From positions 1 through 64,000 of the forward strand of contig NZ_QKVL01000034.1 of NCBI RefSeq assembly GCF_003231275.1: a stretch of DNA of 64,000 bases, given 5' to 3'. Positions 25,968 through 34,738 of the stretch are shown piece after piece. The notes below the pieces were generated by a model. That model ran no database searches and was not told the origin of the DNA. It saw nothing but the letters and a program-made list of their open reading frames with translations. Numbering within the stretch: position 1 is the first letter of the stretch; every line of letters starts with the position of its first letter. The translations under genes were made by a program, and so were the position numbers. This stretch comes from Pseudomonas huaxiensis (GTDB lineage: Bacteria; Pseudomonadota; Gammaproteobacteria; Pseudomonadales; Pseudomonadaceae).

Positions 25968-28682
25968 ATGCTGTTCAAACGTTTCGGCCGGCGCATGCTG
26001 GCGTTCTTCGACCACGGCCTGAGCCGGCATTTCCGCCGCCAGGCGATGCTGGAACTGCTGCGCAATGGCAGCGCCCGCGGCAACCTGCCGGTTGAATTCA
26101 TTCGGCAATTGTCCACCGTCGCCGGCCTTGAGTCCGCCGCCCTCTACCAGCGCTTCGGCACCGGGCCCGAAGGTCTCGACGCGACCCGCGCCGAAACCGT
26201 GCGCGACCGGGTCGGGGCCAACGTGGTCGACCAGGAAAAACCGGTCTCGCCATTGCTGCACCTGTGGTGGTGCTACCGCAACCCGTTCAACCTGCTGCTC
26301 AGCCTGCTGGCCCTGGTGTCCTGGATCACCGAAGACCTCACCGCCGCACTGGTGATCGGCAGCATGGTGCTGGTCTCCACGCTGCTGCGCTTTTTCCAGG
26401 AAGCCCGCTCCAACCGCGCCGCCGAGCGTCTCAAGGCGTTGGTCAGCAACACCGCCAGCGTGCTGCGCAGCGGCGACCCGGCTGTCGATCGGCGCGGTGC
26501 GGTGGAAGTGCCGTTTCGCGATCTGGTCCCCGGTGATCTGGTACTGCTGTCGGCGGGCGACATGATCCCCGCCGACCTGCGCGTGCTGGAAGCCAAGGAC
26601 CTGTTCATCAGCCAGGCGGCGATCACCGGCGAATCACTGCCGGTCGAGAAATTCGCCCATGCCCGGCGCGCCGTCGGCAGCCCGCTGGAATGCGACAACC
26701 TGTGCTTCATGGGGACCAACGTGGTCAGCGGCAGCGCCCGCGCCCTGGTGGTCGGCACCGGCCAACACACCTATTTCGGCAACCTCGCCGAACGGGTGCT
26801 GAGCAGCGACCGCGAACCCACCGCCTTCCAGCAGGGGGTCAACAAGGTCAGTTGGTTGCTGATCCGCTTCATGCTGGTGATGACCCCACTGGTGCTGCTG
26901 ATCAACGGTTTCACCAAGGGCGACTGGCTGGAGGCGTCGCTGTTCGCGCTGTCCATCGCGGTTGGCCTGACCCCGGAAATGCTGCCGATGATCGTCACCT
27001 CGACCCTGGCCAAGGGCGCCGTGGCGCTTTCGCGCAAGAAAGTCATCGTCAAGCGCCTGGACGCGATCCAGAACTTCGGCGCCATGGATGTGCTGTGCAC
27101 CGACAAAACCGGCACCCTGACCCAGGACCGCATCGTTCTGGAGCGCCACACCGATGTGCTCGGCGTGCCCTGCGAGGCGGTGCTGGACGATGCCTGGCTG
27201 AACAGCCATCACCAGACCGGGCTGAAAAACCTGCTGGACGTCGCCGTGCTGGAACATACCGGTCCGCAGCGGCAAGAACGCCTGGGCAGCGCCTTCAGCA
27301 AAGTCGACGAGATCCCTTTCGACTTCCAGCGCCGACGCATGTCGGTGGTGGTCGAGCAGGATGGCAATGGGCATCGCCTGGTGTGCAAGGGCGCGCTGGA
27401 GGAAATGCTGGCGGTGTGCACGCGGGTCCGCCTGGGCGACGAGGAACTGCCGCTGGACGCGCAACTGCTGGCGCGCATCCGTGAACACACTGCCCTGCTC
27501 AATGACGAAGGCCTGCGGGTGGTCGCGGTGGCGGTCAAACAACTGCCGGGTGGACGTGAGCAGTACCGGGTGGCTGACGAAAGCGATCTGCTGCTCACCG
27601 GCTACATCGCCTTCCTCGATCCGCCCAAGGAAACCACCGCCGCCGCGCTGCGGGTCCTGGCCGAACAGGGCGTGGCGGTGAAAGTGCTGACCGGTGACAA
27701 CGAGCGCGTCAGCCAGCGCGTCTGCCGTGAAGTCGGCCTGCCGGTCGTCGGCCTGCTGCTGGGCAGCGAGATCGATGCCCTCAACGACCGCCAGCTCAGC
27801 GACCGTGCCGCCGCAGGCAACCTGTTCGCCCGCCTCACCCCGGCGCACAAGGAACGCATCGTCCGCCTGCTGCGCCAGCGCGGTCATGTGGTCGGTTTCA
27901 TGGGCGACGGCATCAACGACGCCCCGGCGCTGCGCGCGGCGGACGTCGGCATTTCGGTGGATTCGGCGGTGGACATCGCCAAGGAGGCCGCAGACATCAT
28001 CCTCCTGGAAAAAAGCCTGATGGTCCTTGAAGAAGGCGTGGTCGAAGGCCGCAAGACCTTCGCCAACATGCTCAAGTACATCAAGATGACCGCCAGTTCC
28101 AACTTCGGCAACGTCTTCAGCGTACTGGTGGCCAGCGCGTTCCTGCCCTTCCTGCCGATGCTGCCGCTGCACCTGCTGGTGCAGAACCTGCTTTACGACC
28201 TGTCGCAGACCGCGATCCCCTTCGACAACGTCGATGCCGAACAACTGACCCGGCCACAACGCTGGCAGGCCGAGGACATCGGGCGGTTCATGCTGTTCTT
28301 CGGGCCGCTCAGCTCGATCTTCGACATCCTCACCTATGGGTTGATGTGGTTCGTGTTCGCCGCGAACACGCCAGAGCACCAGACCCTGTTCCAGTCCGGC
28401 TGGTTCGTCGAAGGGCTGCTCTCGCAAACGCTGGTGGTGCACTTGATCCGCACCCGCAAGCTGCCGTTCGTGCACAGCCGCGCGGGCTGGCCGTTGCTGG
28501 TGATGACCCTGGTGATTGTCGGTGTCGGCTTGCTGCTGCCGATGTCGCCGCTGGCCAGCTACTTCAAACTGCAGGCGCTGCCGTGGAGCTACTTCCCGTT
28601 CCTGCTGGTGATTCTGCTGGGGTATGTCAGCGTGGTGCAGGCGATGAAAGGCTGGTTCACCCGGCGCTACGGCTGGCAGTAA
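25968..28682 (+). CDS. mgtA: P-type Mg2+-importing ATPase
   Basis: This 904-residue protein is the usual MgtA/MgtB length. The phosphorylation site is DKTGTLTQDR (Asp379). The actuator loop is AAITGESLPVEKF, the hinge is GDGINDAPALRAADVGISVD, and about ten TM helices are grouped at 100-155, 300-360 and 690-900. It drives Mg2+ into the cell at low external Mg2+. AGGAG lies 6 nt before the ATG at 25968, which is preferred over an in-frame ATG at 25908 inside the leader. The 221-nt spacer from mgtC carries the rut-like, leader-ORF and hairpin elements listed separately. Confidence 0.95.
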   Translation: MLFKRFGRRMLAFFDHGLSRHFRRQAMLELLRNGSARGNLPVEFIRQLSTVAGLESAALYQRFGTGPEGLDATRAETVRDRVGANVVDQEKPVSPLLHLWWCYRNPFNLLLSLLALVSWITEDLTAALVIGSMVLVSTLLRFFQEARSNRAAERLKALVSNTASVLRSGDPAVDRRGAVEVPFRDLVPGDLVLLSAGDMIPADLRVLEAKDLFISQAAITGESLPVEKFAHARRAVGSPLECDNLCFMGTNVVSGSARALVVGTGQHTYFGNLAERVLSSDREPTAFQQGVNKVSWLLIRFMLVMTPLVLLINGFTKGDWLEASLFALSIAVGLTPEMLPMIVTSTLAKGAVALSRKKVIVKRLDAIQNFGAMDVLCTDKTGTLTQDRIVLERHTDVLGVPCEAVLDDAWLNSHHQTGLKNLLDVAVLEHTGPQRQERLGSAFSKVDEIPFDFQRRRMSVVVEQDGNGHRLVCKGALEEMLAVCTRVRLGDEELPLDAQLLARIREHTALLNDEGLRVVAVAVKQLPGGREQYRVADESDLLLTGYIAFLDPPKETTAAALRVLAEQGVAVKVLTGDNERVSQRVCREVGLPVVGLLLGSEIDALNDRQLSDRAAAGNLFARLTPAHKERIVRLLRQRGHVVGFMGDGINDAPALRAADVGISVDSAVDIAKEAADIILLEKSLMVLEEGVVEGRKTFANMLKYIKMTASSNFGNVFSVLVASAFLPFLPMLPLHLLVQNLLYDLSQTAIPFDNVDAEQLTRPQRWQAEDIGRFMLFFGPLSSIFDILTYGLMWFVFAANTPEHQTLFQSGWFVEGLLSQTLVVHLIRTRKLPFVHSRAGWPLLVMTLVIVGVGLLLPMSPLASYFKLQALPWSYFPFLLVILLGYVSVVQAMKGWFTRRYGWQ

Positions 28683-28715
28683 TCCGTCTCCGGGATCGCC
28701 AATATTTCTTCAGCC

Positions 28716-28737
28716 GGCGCGGGACAGCTCCCGCGCC
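28716..28737. terminator. Hairpin between convergent mgtA and LuxR-type genes
   Basis: A 9-bp perfect stem (GGCGCGGGA / TCCCGCGCC) with loop CAGC lies in the 102-bp gap between the two convergent stops. It lacks a T-run on either strand, so it is probably a bidirectional transcript end aided by another factor. Confidence 0.5.
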
Positions 28738-28784
28738 ATCAACCATTGCTCATGGCGTCATACCCGCTAGGTACAGATGGGCGA

Positions 28785-29588
28785 TCAGTTCCGGTAGCCC
28801 TGGGTTACCAGGCCGATCAATTCACGCAAACTCCCGGTGCCGAGCTTGCGGTACAGCCGCTTGATATAGGTCGCCGCGCTGGACGGCCGCACGCCCAGGC
28901 ACTGGGAGATGTCGTCGTTGTCGATGCCGGTCAGCAGCAAGCGCAGCAGCTCCAGGTCACGCGGGGTCAGTTCCGGGTACAGGGTCGACAGGCGTTCGGC
29001 CAATACCCGCGGCAGTTCGTCGACCTGCCGCCAGGCCAGGTAATGCATGCGCACGATCTGCATCAACAGCGGCGCCCAGGCTTCCAGGCAGTCGAGTTCC
29101 TGATTGCCGAAGCAGCCATGTTCCCGCCCCCGGTAGAAATTCACCGACAGCCAGCGCTCATTGTCGCAGCGGGTCAGCAGCGCCAGACGCTCGGCGATCT
29201 TCGGCTGCTCGTAGCAGATACGCCGGTATTCGGCATGGCCGATGTCATCAATGTGCTGGCGCTGCACCACGATCCGCTCGCCGCCGCTGCCGCTCATGGC
29301 CTGCCGGTTGCCGTCCTGGTTATAGAAGCGCTCGGCATAGTTTGAGGAAATCTTCGGCAGCGACACTTCCCGGGCCCGGTCCGCGAAGGTAAACACCTGT
29401 GGATTGCTGCGCGGCGCATAGGCGAACACCGTGCACTGGGCCAACGGAATACCGTTGCCGATCAACTGCAACAGGTCGCCCGCCAACTGCCGGCGATGGT
29501 CGTGCCCCACGCGGGCGAGTAGCCTGGCGGCCAGGCCGATATTCAGGCGCTGCGGCGGCGGCACGGTACGCAATGGCCAGAACTGCAT
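28785..29588 (-). CDS. LuxR-type HTH transcriptional regulator
   Basis: This 267-residue protein has a C-terminal LuxR/FixJ-type HTH (about 205-262: LTPRDLELLRLLLTGIDNDD, then CLGVRPSSAATYIKRLYRKL). The N-terminal 190 residues form an unassigned sensor region without an obvious receiver or autoinducer-binding signature. The gene is 83 bp downstream of the DUF2783/hydroxylase pair in the same direction and may control it. It converges with mgtA across a hairpin. The ligand is unknown. Confidence 0.85.
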   Translation of the reverse strand: MQFWPLRTVPPPQRLNIGLAARLLARVGHDHRRQLAGDLLQLIGNGIPLAQCTVFAYAPRSNPQVFTFADRAREVSLPKISSNYAERFYNQDGNRQAMSGSGGERIVVQRQHIDDIGHAEYRRICYEQPKIAERLALLTRCDNERWLSVNFYRGREHGCFGNQELDCLEAWAPLLMQIVRMHYLAWRQVDELPRVLAERLSTLYPELTPRDLELLRLLLTGIDNDDISQCLGVRPSSAATYIKRLYRKLGTGSLRELIGLVTQGYRN

Positions 29589-29671
29589 GACGTGTCCCTC
29601 TCTGGGGTTCGAAGAGCGCGAGTCTATCAGGCTGATCGGGCAAGCTGGACGCCCTTCCAGCCCCCTGCGAG

Positions 29672-29854
29672 CTACAGGTCACGGCCGGCGATCACCGTCA
29701 GTTCGCTGAAGCGCTCGACATCGCCCAGGGCCTCGGCGGCCAGCAAGGCAAGCTTGACCAACAGCAGCTCGCGTTTGCCGTCAGGTGCCTGGTCCAGGCT
29801 GTCGGCCAGGCGGTCATAGAGGGTTTCCAGCTCAAAGGTGGTCAGGTGTGCCAT
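29672..29854 (-). CDS. DUF2783 small protein
   Basis: This 60-residue acidic helical protein (ELETLYDRLADSLDQAPDGK, then LLLVKLALLAAEALGD) matches the DUF2783 family, which typically lies next to FAD-dependent aromatic hydroxylases. It starts 11 bp after the stop of the hydroxylase gene and is probably co-transcribed. Its function is unknown, though a helper role for the hydroxylase is suggested by that conserved pairing. Confidence 0.8.
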   Translation of the reverse strand: MAHLTTFELETLYDRLADSLDQAPDGKRELLLVKLALLAAEALGDVERFSELTVIAGRDL

Positions 29855-29865
29855 GGCGGTTGTCC

Positions 29866-31560
29866 TCAGTTGTTTCCCAATGCAGCGTGGAGGGCGGCGG
29901 TCAGGGCGTCAGCGCCCAGTGATTGCCAGCGGGCGCAGACATGCTGGTCCGGTCGGGCCAGGTAAGCGCTGCCGGCCTGCGCAGCGTATTTGCGTCGCAG
30001 ATGACCGTCGTGGTCGGCCAGGGTCAGATCGGCACCCTCGACCGGGCGCGCACTGCCCACCGCAATCAGCCGCAGCGGAACGCCCTGCCCCTGCAACGCC
30101 GCAGCCCGGGCCTGGATCTCCAGCGGTATCGACCCGTCATCGGTGAAGTACAGCAAGTGAAACGCCGCCCCCAGGTGATCGAACAGGTAATCGTCGTCGT
30201 CCAGACGCACGTTCAGCAGCGGCGCGCCGGCCCGCGGGCCCTGCTGGAACAGGCTGTCGTCGGCATTCGCGCAATTGAGCGGCGAATCGGCGTAGTCATG
30301 GGGCCGCGAGGTGCGCCAGTGAAACAGCGGCCGCACGAAGTCCTGGGTCAGCGACAACGACAGCACCGCGTCGCGCAGCAAACGCTGGCCGGTGCTGGGC
30401 GGGGTCATGAAGCGCGTGCTCTTGCCCGCTTCCTCGATGATCTCCCGGGCCGCCGCCACCCGTTCGTGACTGTAGGACTGCAACAGCCGCGGCCCGGCCG
30501 GGCCCTTTATCTGCAACGCCAGCTTCCAGCAGAGGTCGTTGACATCCTGGAATCCGGTGTTGGCCCCGCGCACGCCGAAGATCGGCAGCAGGTGCGCGGC
30601 ATCGCCAGTGAAAATCACCCGCTGGGCCAAGTAGTCCGGCAGGGTCAGGGCGCGGGCGGAATACACCGAGCACCAGTCCAGTTCCCAGGTGCGATCTGTA
30701 ACGCCCATCAAGGCAAGTTGAGCGTCGATGCGCTCACGCAAGGACGCCGCAGACAGCGCCTGTTCCGGCGTTTCATCGGCGGGCAATTGATAGTCGATGC
30801 GCCAGATATCACCTGGTTCGCGGTGCATCAGCACCGTGTTGCCGGGGTTCCAGGGCGGATCGAAATAGGCCAGGCGCTCGGTGGGCAGGTCGAGCTTGAT
30901 GCGGATATCGGCGATCACGAAACGGCCTTCATAGGCCGCGCCCTCCAGCTTCAGCCCGAGCAGGCTGCGCAACCCGGAGCGGGCGCCGTCGGCGGCGATC
31001 ACCCAGGCGCTCTCCAGTGCATAAACGCCGGCCGGAGTGTCCACCTCCAGGCGGGCATGTTCCGGCGCCTGGGTCAGGCCGACCACCTTGTTGCCCCAGC
31101 GCAGCTCGATCAGCGGATTGGCCTGGGCCGCCTCCACCAGCGCGTGCTCCAGGCACGGCTGCTGCAGGTTGGTCATGGGCGGGAAGCGGTCGTCCGGGTC
31201 ATGCGGCGCTTCCATGCGGAACACCAACTGGTTGCGATAGAACGAGTTGCCGAAGCGCCAGCCGAGGCCGGCCTCGGTTACCCGCCCGGCGACGCCGACC
31301 TGTTGCAGGATCTCCATCGAGCGACGGGTAAACACGATGGCGCGGCTGCCTTCGCTGACCTGCTGCTCGGCCTCCAGCACCACCGAGGGAATACCGTAGC
31401 GGGCAAGCTCCAGGGCGGCGGTGAGGCCGATCGGCCCGGCGCCGACCACTACCACCGCCTCGCGTCGGGTAGCGCCGGCCGCCACGTCGGCGGTGAAAGC
31501 GGGATAGACCTGATAATCGAAATACAGCGAGCGCCGCGGCTCGGTCGAGGGGCTATGCAT
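29866..31560 (-). CDS. FAD-dependent aromatic hydroxylase (MhpA-like)
   Basis: This protein of about 564 residues has an N-terminal dinucleotide-binding motif (VVVVGAGPIGLTAALELARYG, from about residue 36) and the second FAD motif FTGDAAHLLPIFGVRGANTG (near 330), as in flavin monooxygenases of the PheA/MhpA group. A C-terminal thioredoxin-like domain (from about 440) is also typical. The ATG at 31560 is preferred. In-frame upstream Met codons (to 31740) overlap the divergent promoter region and lack similarity. The substrate is probably a phenolic compound but is not defined. Confidence 0.87.
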   Translation of the reverse strand: MHSPSTEPRRSLYFDYQVYPAFTADVAAGATRREAVVVVGAGPIGLTAALELARYGIPSVVLEAEQQVSEGSRAIVFTRRSMEILQQVGVAGRVTEAGLGWRFGNSFYRNQLVFRMEAPHDPDDRFPPMTNLQQPCLEHALVEAAQANPLIELRWGNKVVGLTQAPEHARLEVDTPAGVYALESAWVIAADGARSGLRSLLGLKLEGAAYEGRFVIADIRIKLDLPTERLAYFDPPWNPGNTVLMHREPGDIWRIDYQLPADETPEQALSAASLRERIDAQLALMGVTDRTWELDWCSVYSARALTLPDYLAQRVIFTGDAAHLLPIFGVRGANTGFQDVNDLCWKLALQIKGPAGPRLLQSYSHERVAAAREIIEEAGKSTRFMTPPSTGQRLLRDAVLSLSLTQDFVRPLFHWRTSRPHDYADSPLNCANADDSLFQQGPRAGAPLLNVRLDDDDYLFDHLGAAFHLLYFTDDGSIPLEIQARAAALQGQGVPLRLIAVGSARPVEGADLTLADHDGHLRRKYAAQAGSAYLARPDQHVCARWQSLGADALTAALHAALGNN

Positions 31561-31754
31561 CGTCAATGCGTCTCCGGTGTTCTTGTGGTTATGGGACGGC
31601 ATGCTAAGCGTGATCGAGGCGCAGGCATGTCCCCAAAAGGAGACAAACTGGCGGCGCTTGTTGCACACCGGCAACCCGGCCCGGCGCCCACGCCTGTTTC
31701 GCCCGACGGCGGCGCGGCGTAGGCTCGTGGCCTCGTTCATTCAGGAGGGATCCC

Positions 31755-32237
31755 ATGACAGACAAACAACACCGTTACGACGTCAACGTCACCTGGACCG
31801 GCAACCAGGGCACGGGGACCTCCAGCTACCGCAGCTACAGCCGCGACCACCTGATCCAGAGCGCCGGCAAGGCACCGATCGACGGCTCGTCCGACCCGGC
31901 CTTCCGTGGCGACCCGGCACGCTGGAACCCCGAAGACCTGCTGGTCGCCTCCCTCTCCGCCTGCCACAAGCTCTGGTACCTGGGGCTCTGCGCCGAAGCC
32001 GGCGTGGTGGTGCTCAGCTACGAGGACGACGCACAAGGCGAGATGGTCGAAGAACACAGCGGCGCCGGGCAGTTCACCTCGGTGGTGTTGCGGCCGAGGG
32101 TGGTGATTGCCGCCGGTTCAGACCTGGGAACCGCCCGCGAACTGCATCACCTGGCGCATCAGAAGTGCTTTATAGCCCGGTCGGTTAATTTTCCGGTGAC
32201 GCATGAACCCGACATTTCAACTGCATCGGCGAGTTGA
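31755..32237 (+). CDS. OsmC-family protein
   Basis: This 160-residue protein has the OsmC/Ohr-fold pattern: NPEDLLVASLSACHKLWYL carries the first conserved Cys and AHQKCFIARSVNFPV the second. The Cys pair suggests peroxidase activity toward organic hydroperoxides. It is divergently transcribed from the flavin hydroxylase, with 194 bp between the preferred starts, so the two may share regulation. It could detoxify peroxides released by uncoupled hydroxylase turnover (inference). Confidence 0.88.
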   Translation: MTDKQHRYDVNVTWTGNQGTGTSSYRSYSRDHLIQSAGKAPIDGSSDPAFRGDPARWNPEDLLVASLSACHKLWYLGLCAEAGVVVLSYEDDAQGEMVEEHSGAGQFTSVVLRPRVVIAAGSDLGTARELHHLAHQKCFIARSVNFPVTHEPDISTASAS

Positions 32238-32345
32238 GCCCGTTTACCCGGCTTCCACCATTCCTGATCGGGCTGCACAGGCCCGACCAGTGGCTGGAGG
32301 ACGAGCCCCGCTTCCGCCGAACGCCTTAGCGCACAGCAATTCTCC

Positions 32346-34601
32346 TCAACGGCCGCGTGCCTGGATCGCCTGGACCAAACGCTGGCATCGCGGATCCGGC
32401 GAACCGTCGCAATAACCCAATGCCTCGTCGGCTCGCCCCGACCGCGCACTGAGGTAAGCCAGCGCATAGCGCAGGTCGGCATTGTCCCTGTCCTGTTCCA
32501 GCCCTTTCAAAAACGCCGCCTTCGCCTCTTCGGCGCGCCCCATCCGGCTCAGCAGCAAACCCAGATTGAACTGGGCGCGTGGACCGTCGGCGCGTTGTAG
32601 CCAAGTGATTGCTTCGTCGTTCTTGCCTTGTTGGCCCAGTACCAGACCGAGGGAATAGGCCAGTTCAGGCTGGTGCGGCTGCAGTTCCAGGCCGGTGCGT
32701 AGCAGTTGTTCGGTTTCCGCGACTTGTCCTTGAGCCATCAACAGCCGCGCAAGCCCCGTGCGCGCCGGGACGTAGCGCGAATCCTGCTGCAGCGCCTGAC
32801 GGTAGTTGTCGATCGCGTCGGCGGGACGGTTCAGGCGTTCCTGCAACACCGCGAGGTTCAAGCGCGCAGCCGGCAAGTCGGCGTTTTCGCGAAGGCGCTC
32901 CAGGTGGTCGTTCAGTTGCGCGTCCAGGCGGTCGGCGACGGGTTGCGCGAGGCCGGCACTGCGTTGGTCGGCCAGACCTCTCGCCGCCTGATCGCGTACT
33001 GCGAGGCTCGGATCCTGTAGCAATGGCAGCAGGTATTGCAGGCGCTGCGCCGGCGTTTGCCCTTCCAGGGCGCGGGCCGCCTGCAGGCGCACCTGCGGGC
33101 TGTCATCGCCCAACGCCGCGAGCAGGCTGTGCTGGAGAACATCGCCGTAACCCGCGCCCAATTCGACGGCGCTGGCCCGGACAATCACCGGTTTGCCGGC
33201 GTCGTCGATCAGCTTCGCCAGTTGCGGGATGACACTGGGGTCGTGGCGGCGGGCAGCGGCGAAGGTTTCGCCGTAGTGCGGCTCGCGTTTCGGCTGACCA
33301 AACCATCCTTCGATGGCGCTGGCCGCCCATGCCGGGCGCTTGTCCTGGTGGCAGGCGGTGCAGGCGTCCGGGGCACCGGTCTTGCCGTCGAGGTCGGGGC
33401 GCGGAATACGCAAGGCATGGTCGCGACGCGCGTCCACGCCCATATAAGTACGGGTCGGCATATGGCAACTGACACACTGCGCGCCCGGCGTTCCCGGTGA
33501 GTGATGATGGTGCTGCGAGCTGTCGTAGTCCTGCTTGACCAGGGTGGGGAAACGCGGGTTGCCAGCCGGGTTGTGGCAGGCCTTGCACAGGTCGTTGCCC
33601 TCGGCGCGCAGCGTTGTGGAATGCGGCTCGTGGCAATTGCTGCAAGTTACGCCCTTGGCGAACATCTTGCTCTGGATGAAGGAGCCATATTCGAAGACTT
33701 CGTCGAGGATCTGCCCGTCGGCATGGTAGAGCCCGTCGGACAGCACCGCCGGGCGCATGGCGTCGAGCAGCGGTTTGCCTGGCTGGCTGCCGTTGCCCAG
33801 CGGCTGACGCCGGCTGTGGCAGCGGGCGCACTGCTCGACCAGATAGCCTGGCTCGGCGCTATGAAAGTCCACCGTCAGACCCATTTGCGTCGGACTCATG
33901 GCGGGCGATGGCTTGTCCTGGTGCTGTTCAGCCCAGTCGAGATGGCGCTGGCCAGGGCCGTGGCAGCTCTGGCAACCCACCGCCATTTCGCTCCAGGTGG
34001 TCTGGAAGGTATCGCTGGCCGAGTCGTAGCCTTTGCGCAGGTTGCCGGAATGGCAGTCTGCGCACATGGCGTTCCAGTTCTGGTAGCGGCCGGTCCAGTG
34101 CAGGGCGTCATCCGGGGTGAAGCGCTGTCCGGGATATAGCGAAAACCAGCGTTGCCCGCCTTTGTCCCGGGGCCGGCTGTCCCAGGCGACGGTGAGGCTT
34201 TGCAAACGGCCGCCAGGGCGCTCGATCAGGTATTGCTGGAGCGGGTCGAAGCCGAAGGTGTAGGCAATGGCGAAATCCGCAGGTTTGCCGTCTTCGCCCT
34301 CGGCGTTGACGAAGAAGCGCTCGCCGCGCTTGAAAAAGCGCATGCGGCTGCCGTCGGCGTCGCTGAAGGTGGTGTCGTTGAAGTCGCCGAGCACGTTGGC
34401 GCTGTTGGCCTCGCGCAGCGACCAACTGTGATGGGAGTTATCCCAGGCGCTGGCCTCGGGTTGGTGGCAGGCGGTGCAGCGCGCTTGGGCGACGTAGCCG
34501 TCGGAAAGGTGTTCACTCGGCGGGCGCGGCGCGGCCGCGCCGAAGGGGGACGCGAGGATCAGTAGCAGGGTCAGGCAGTGCAGGTGTGCACGCAAATGCA
34601 T
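32346..34601 (-). CDS. Octaheme c-type cytochrome with HEAT-like and TPR C-terminus
   Basis: This protein of about 751 residues has a signal peptide (LTLLLILASPFGAAA). Eight CxxCH sites fall within the first 400 or so residues: CTACH, CADCH, CQSCH, CARCH, CSNCH, CKACH, CVSCH and CTACH. A HEAT-like stretch (about 430-540) then leads into tetratricopeptide repeats to the end (for example RPADAIDNYRQALQQDSRYV). Such multiheme-TPR fusions are periplasmic redox proteins of unclear substrate, distantly like cytochrome c554 or octaheme reductases. The ATG at 34601 begins the signal; an upstream in-frame Met at 34676 is less likely. It follows the sulfatase across a REP pair. Confidence 0.85.
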   Translation of the reverse strand: MHLRAHLHCLTLLLILASPFGAAAPRPPSEHLSDGYVAQARCTACHQPEASAWDNSHHSWSLREANSANVLGDFNDTTFSDADGSRMRFFKRGERFFVNAEGEDGKPADFAIAYTFGFDPLQQYLIERPGGRLQSLTVAWDSRPRDKGGQRWFSLYPGQRFTPDDALHWTGRYQNWNAMCADCHSGNLRKGYDSASDTFQTTWSEMAVGCQSCHGPGQRHLDWAEQHQDKPSPAMSPTQMGLTVDFHSAEPGYLVEQCARCHSRRQPLGNGSQPGKPLLDAMRPAVLSDGLYHADGQILDEVFEYGSFIQSKMFAKGVTCSNCHEPHSTTLRAEGNDLCKACHNPAGNPRFPTLVKQDYDSSQHHHHSPGTPGAQCVSCHMPTRTYMGVDARRDHALRIPRPDLDGKTGAPDACTACHQDKRPAWAASAIEGWFGQPKREPHYGETFAAARRHDPSVIPQLAKLIDDAGKPVIVRASAVELGAGYGDVLQHSLLAALGDDSPQVRLQAARALEGQTPAQRLQYLLPLLQDPSLAVRDQAARGLADQRSAGLAQPVADRLDAQLNDHLERLRENADLPAARLNLAVLQERLNRPADAIDNYRQALQQDSRYVPARTGLARLLMAQGQVAETEQLLRTGLELQPHQPELAYSLGLVLGQQGKNDEAITWLQRADGPRAQFNLGLLLSRMGRAEEAKAAFLKGLEQDRDNADLRYALAYLSARSGRADEALGYCDGSPDPRCQRLVQAIQARGR

Positions 34602-34652
34602 CGTTGTTCTCTGTCTTGATGACGGCTTTGTGGTCCATCTGCTGATGGCCTT

Positions 34653-34724
34653 ATCGCCGGCAAGCCGGACTCCCACAGGATTTGTAGTGTGTTCAAATCC
34701 GGTGGGAGCTGGCTTGCCAGCGAT
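34653..34724. repeat. REP pair between sulfatase and cytochrome genes
   Basis: Inverted arms run from ATCGCCGGCAAGCCGGAC (from 34653) to GGTGGGAGCTGGCTTGCCAG (34701-34720, then CGAT). They are imperfectly complementary around a spacer of about 22 nt. This is the TGTGGGAGC-type REP of pseudomonads. Confidence 0.82.
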
Positions 34725-34738
34725 TGGCGCCCAGCAAA

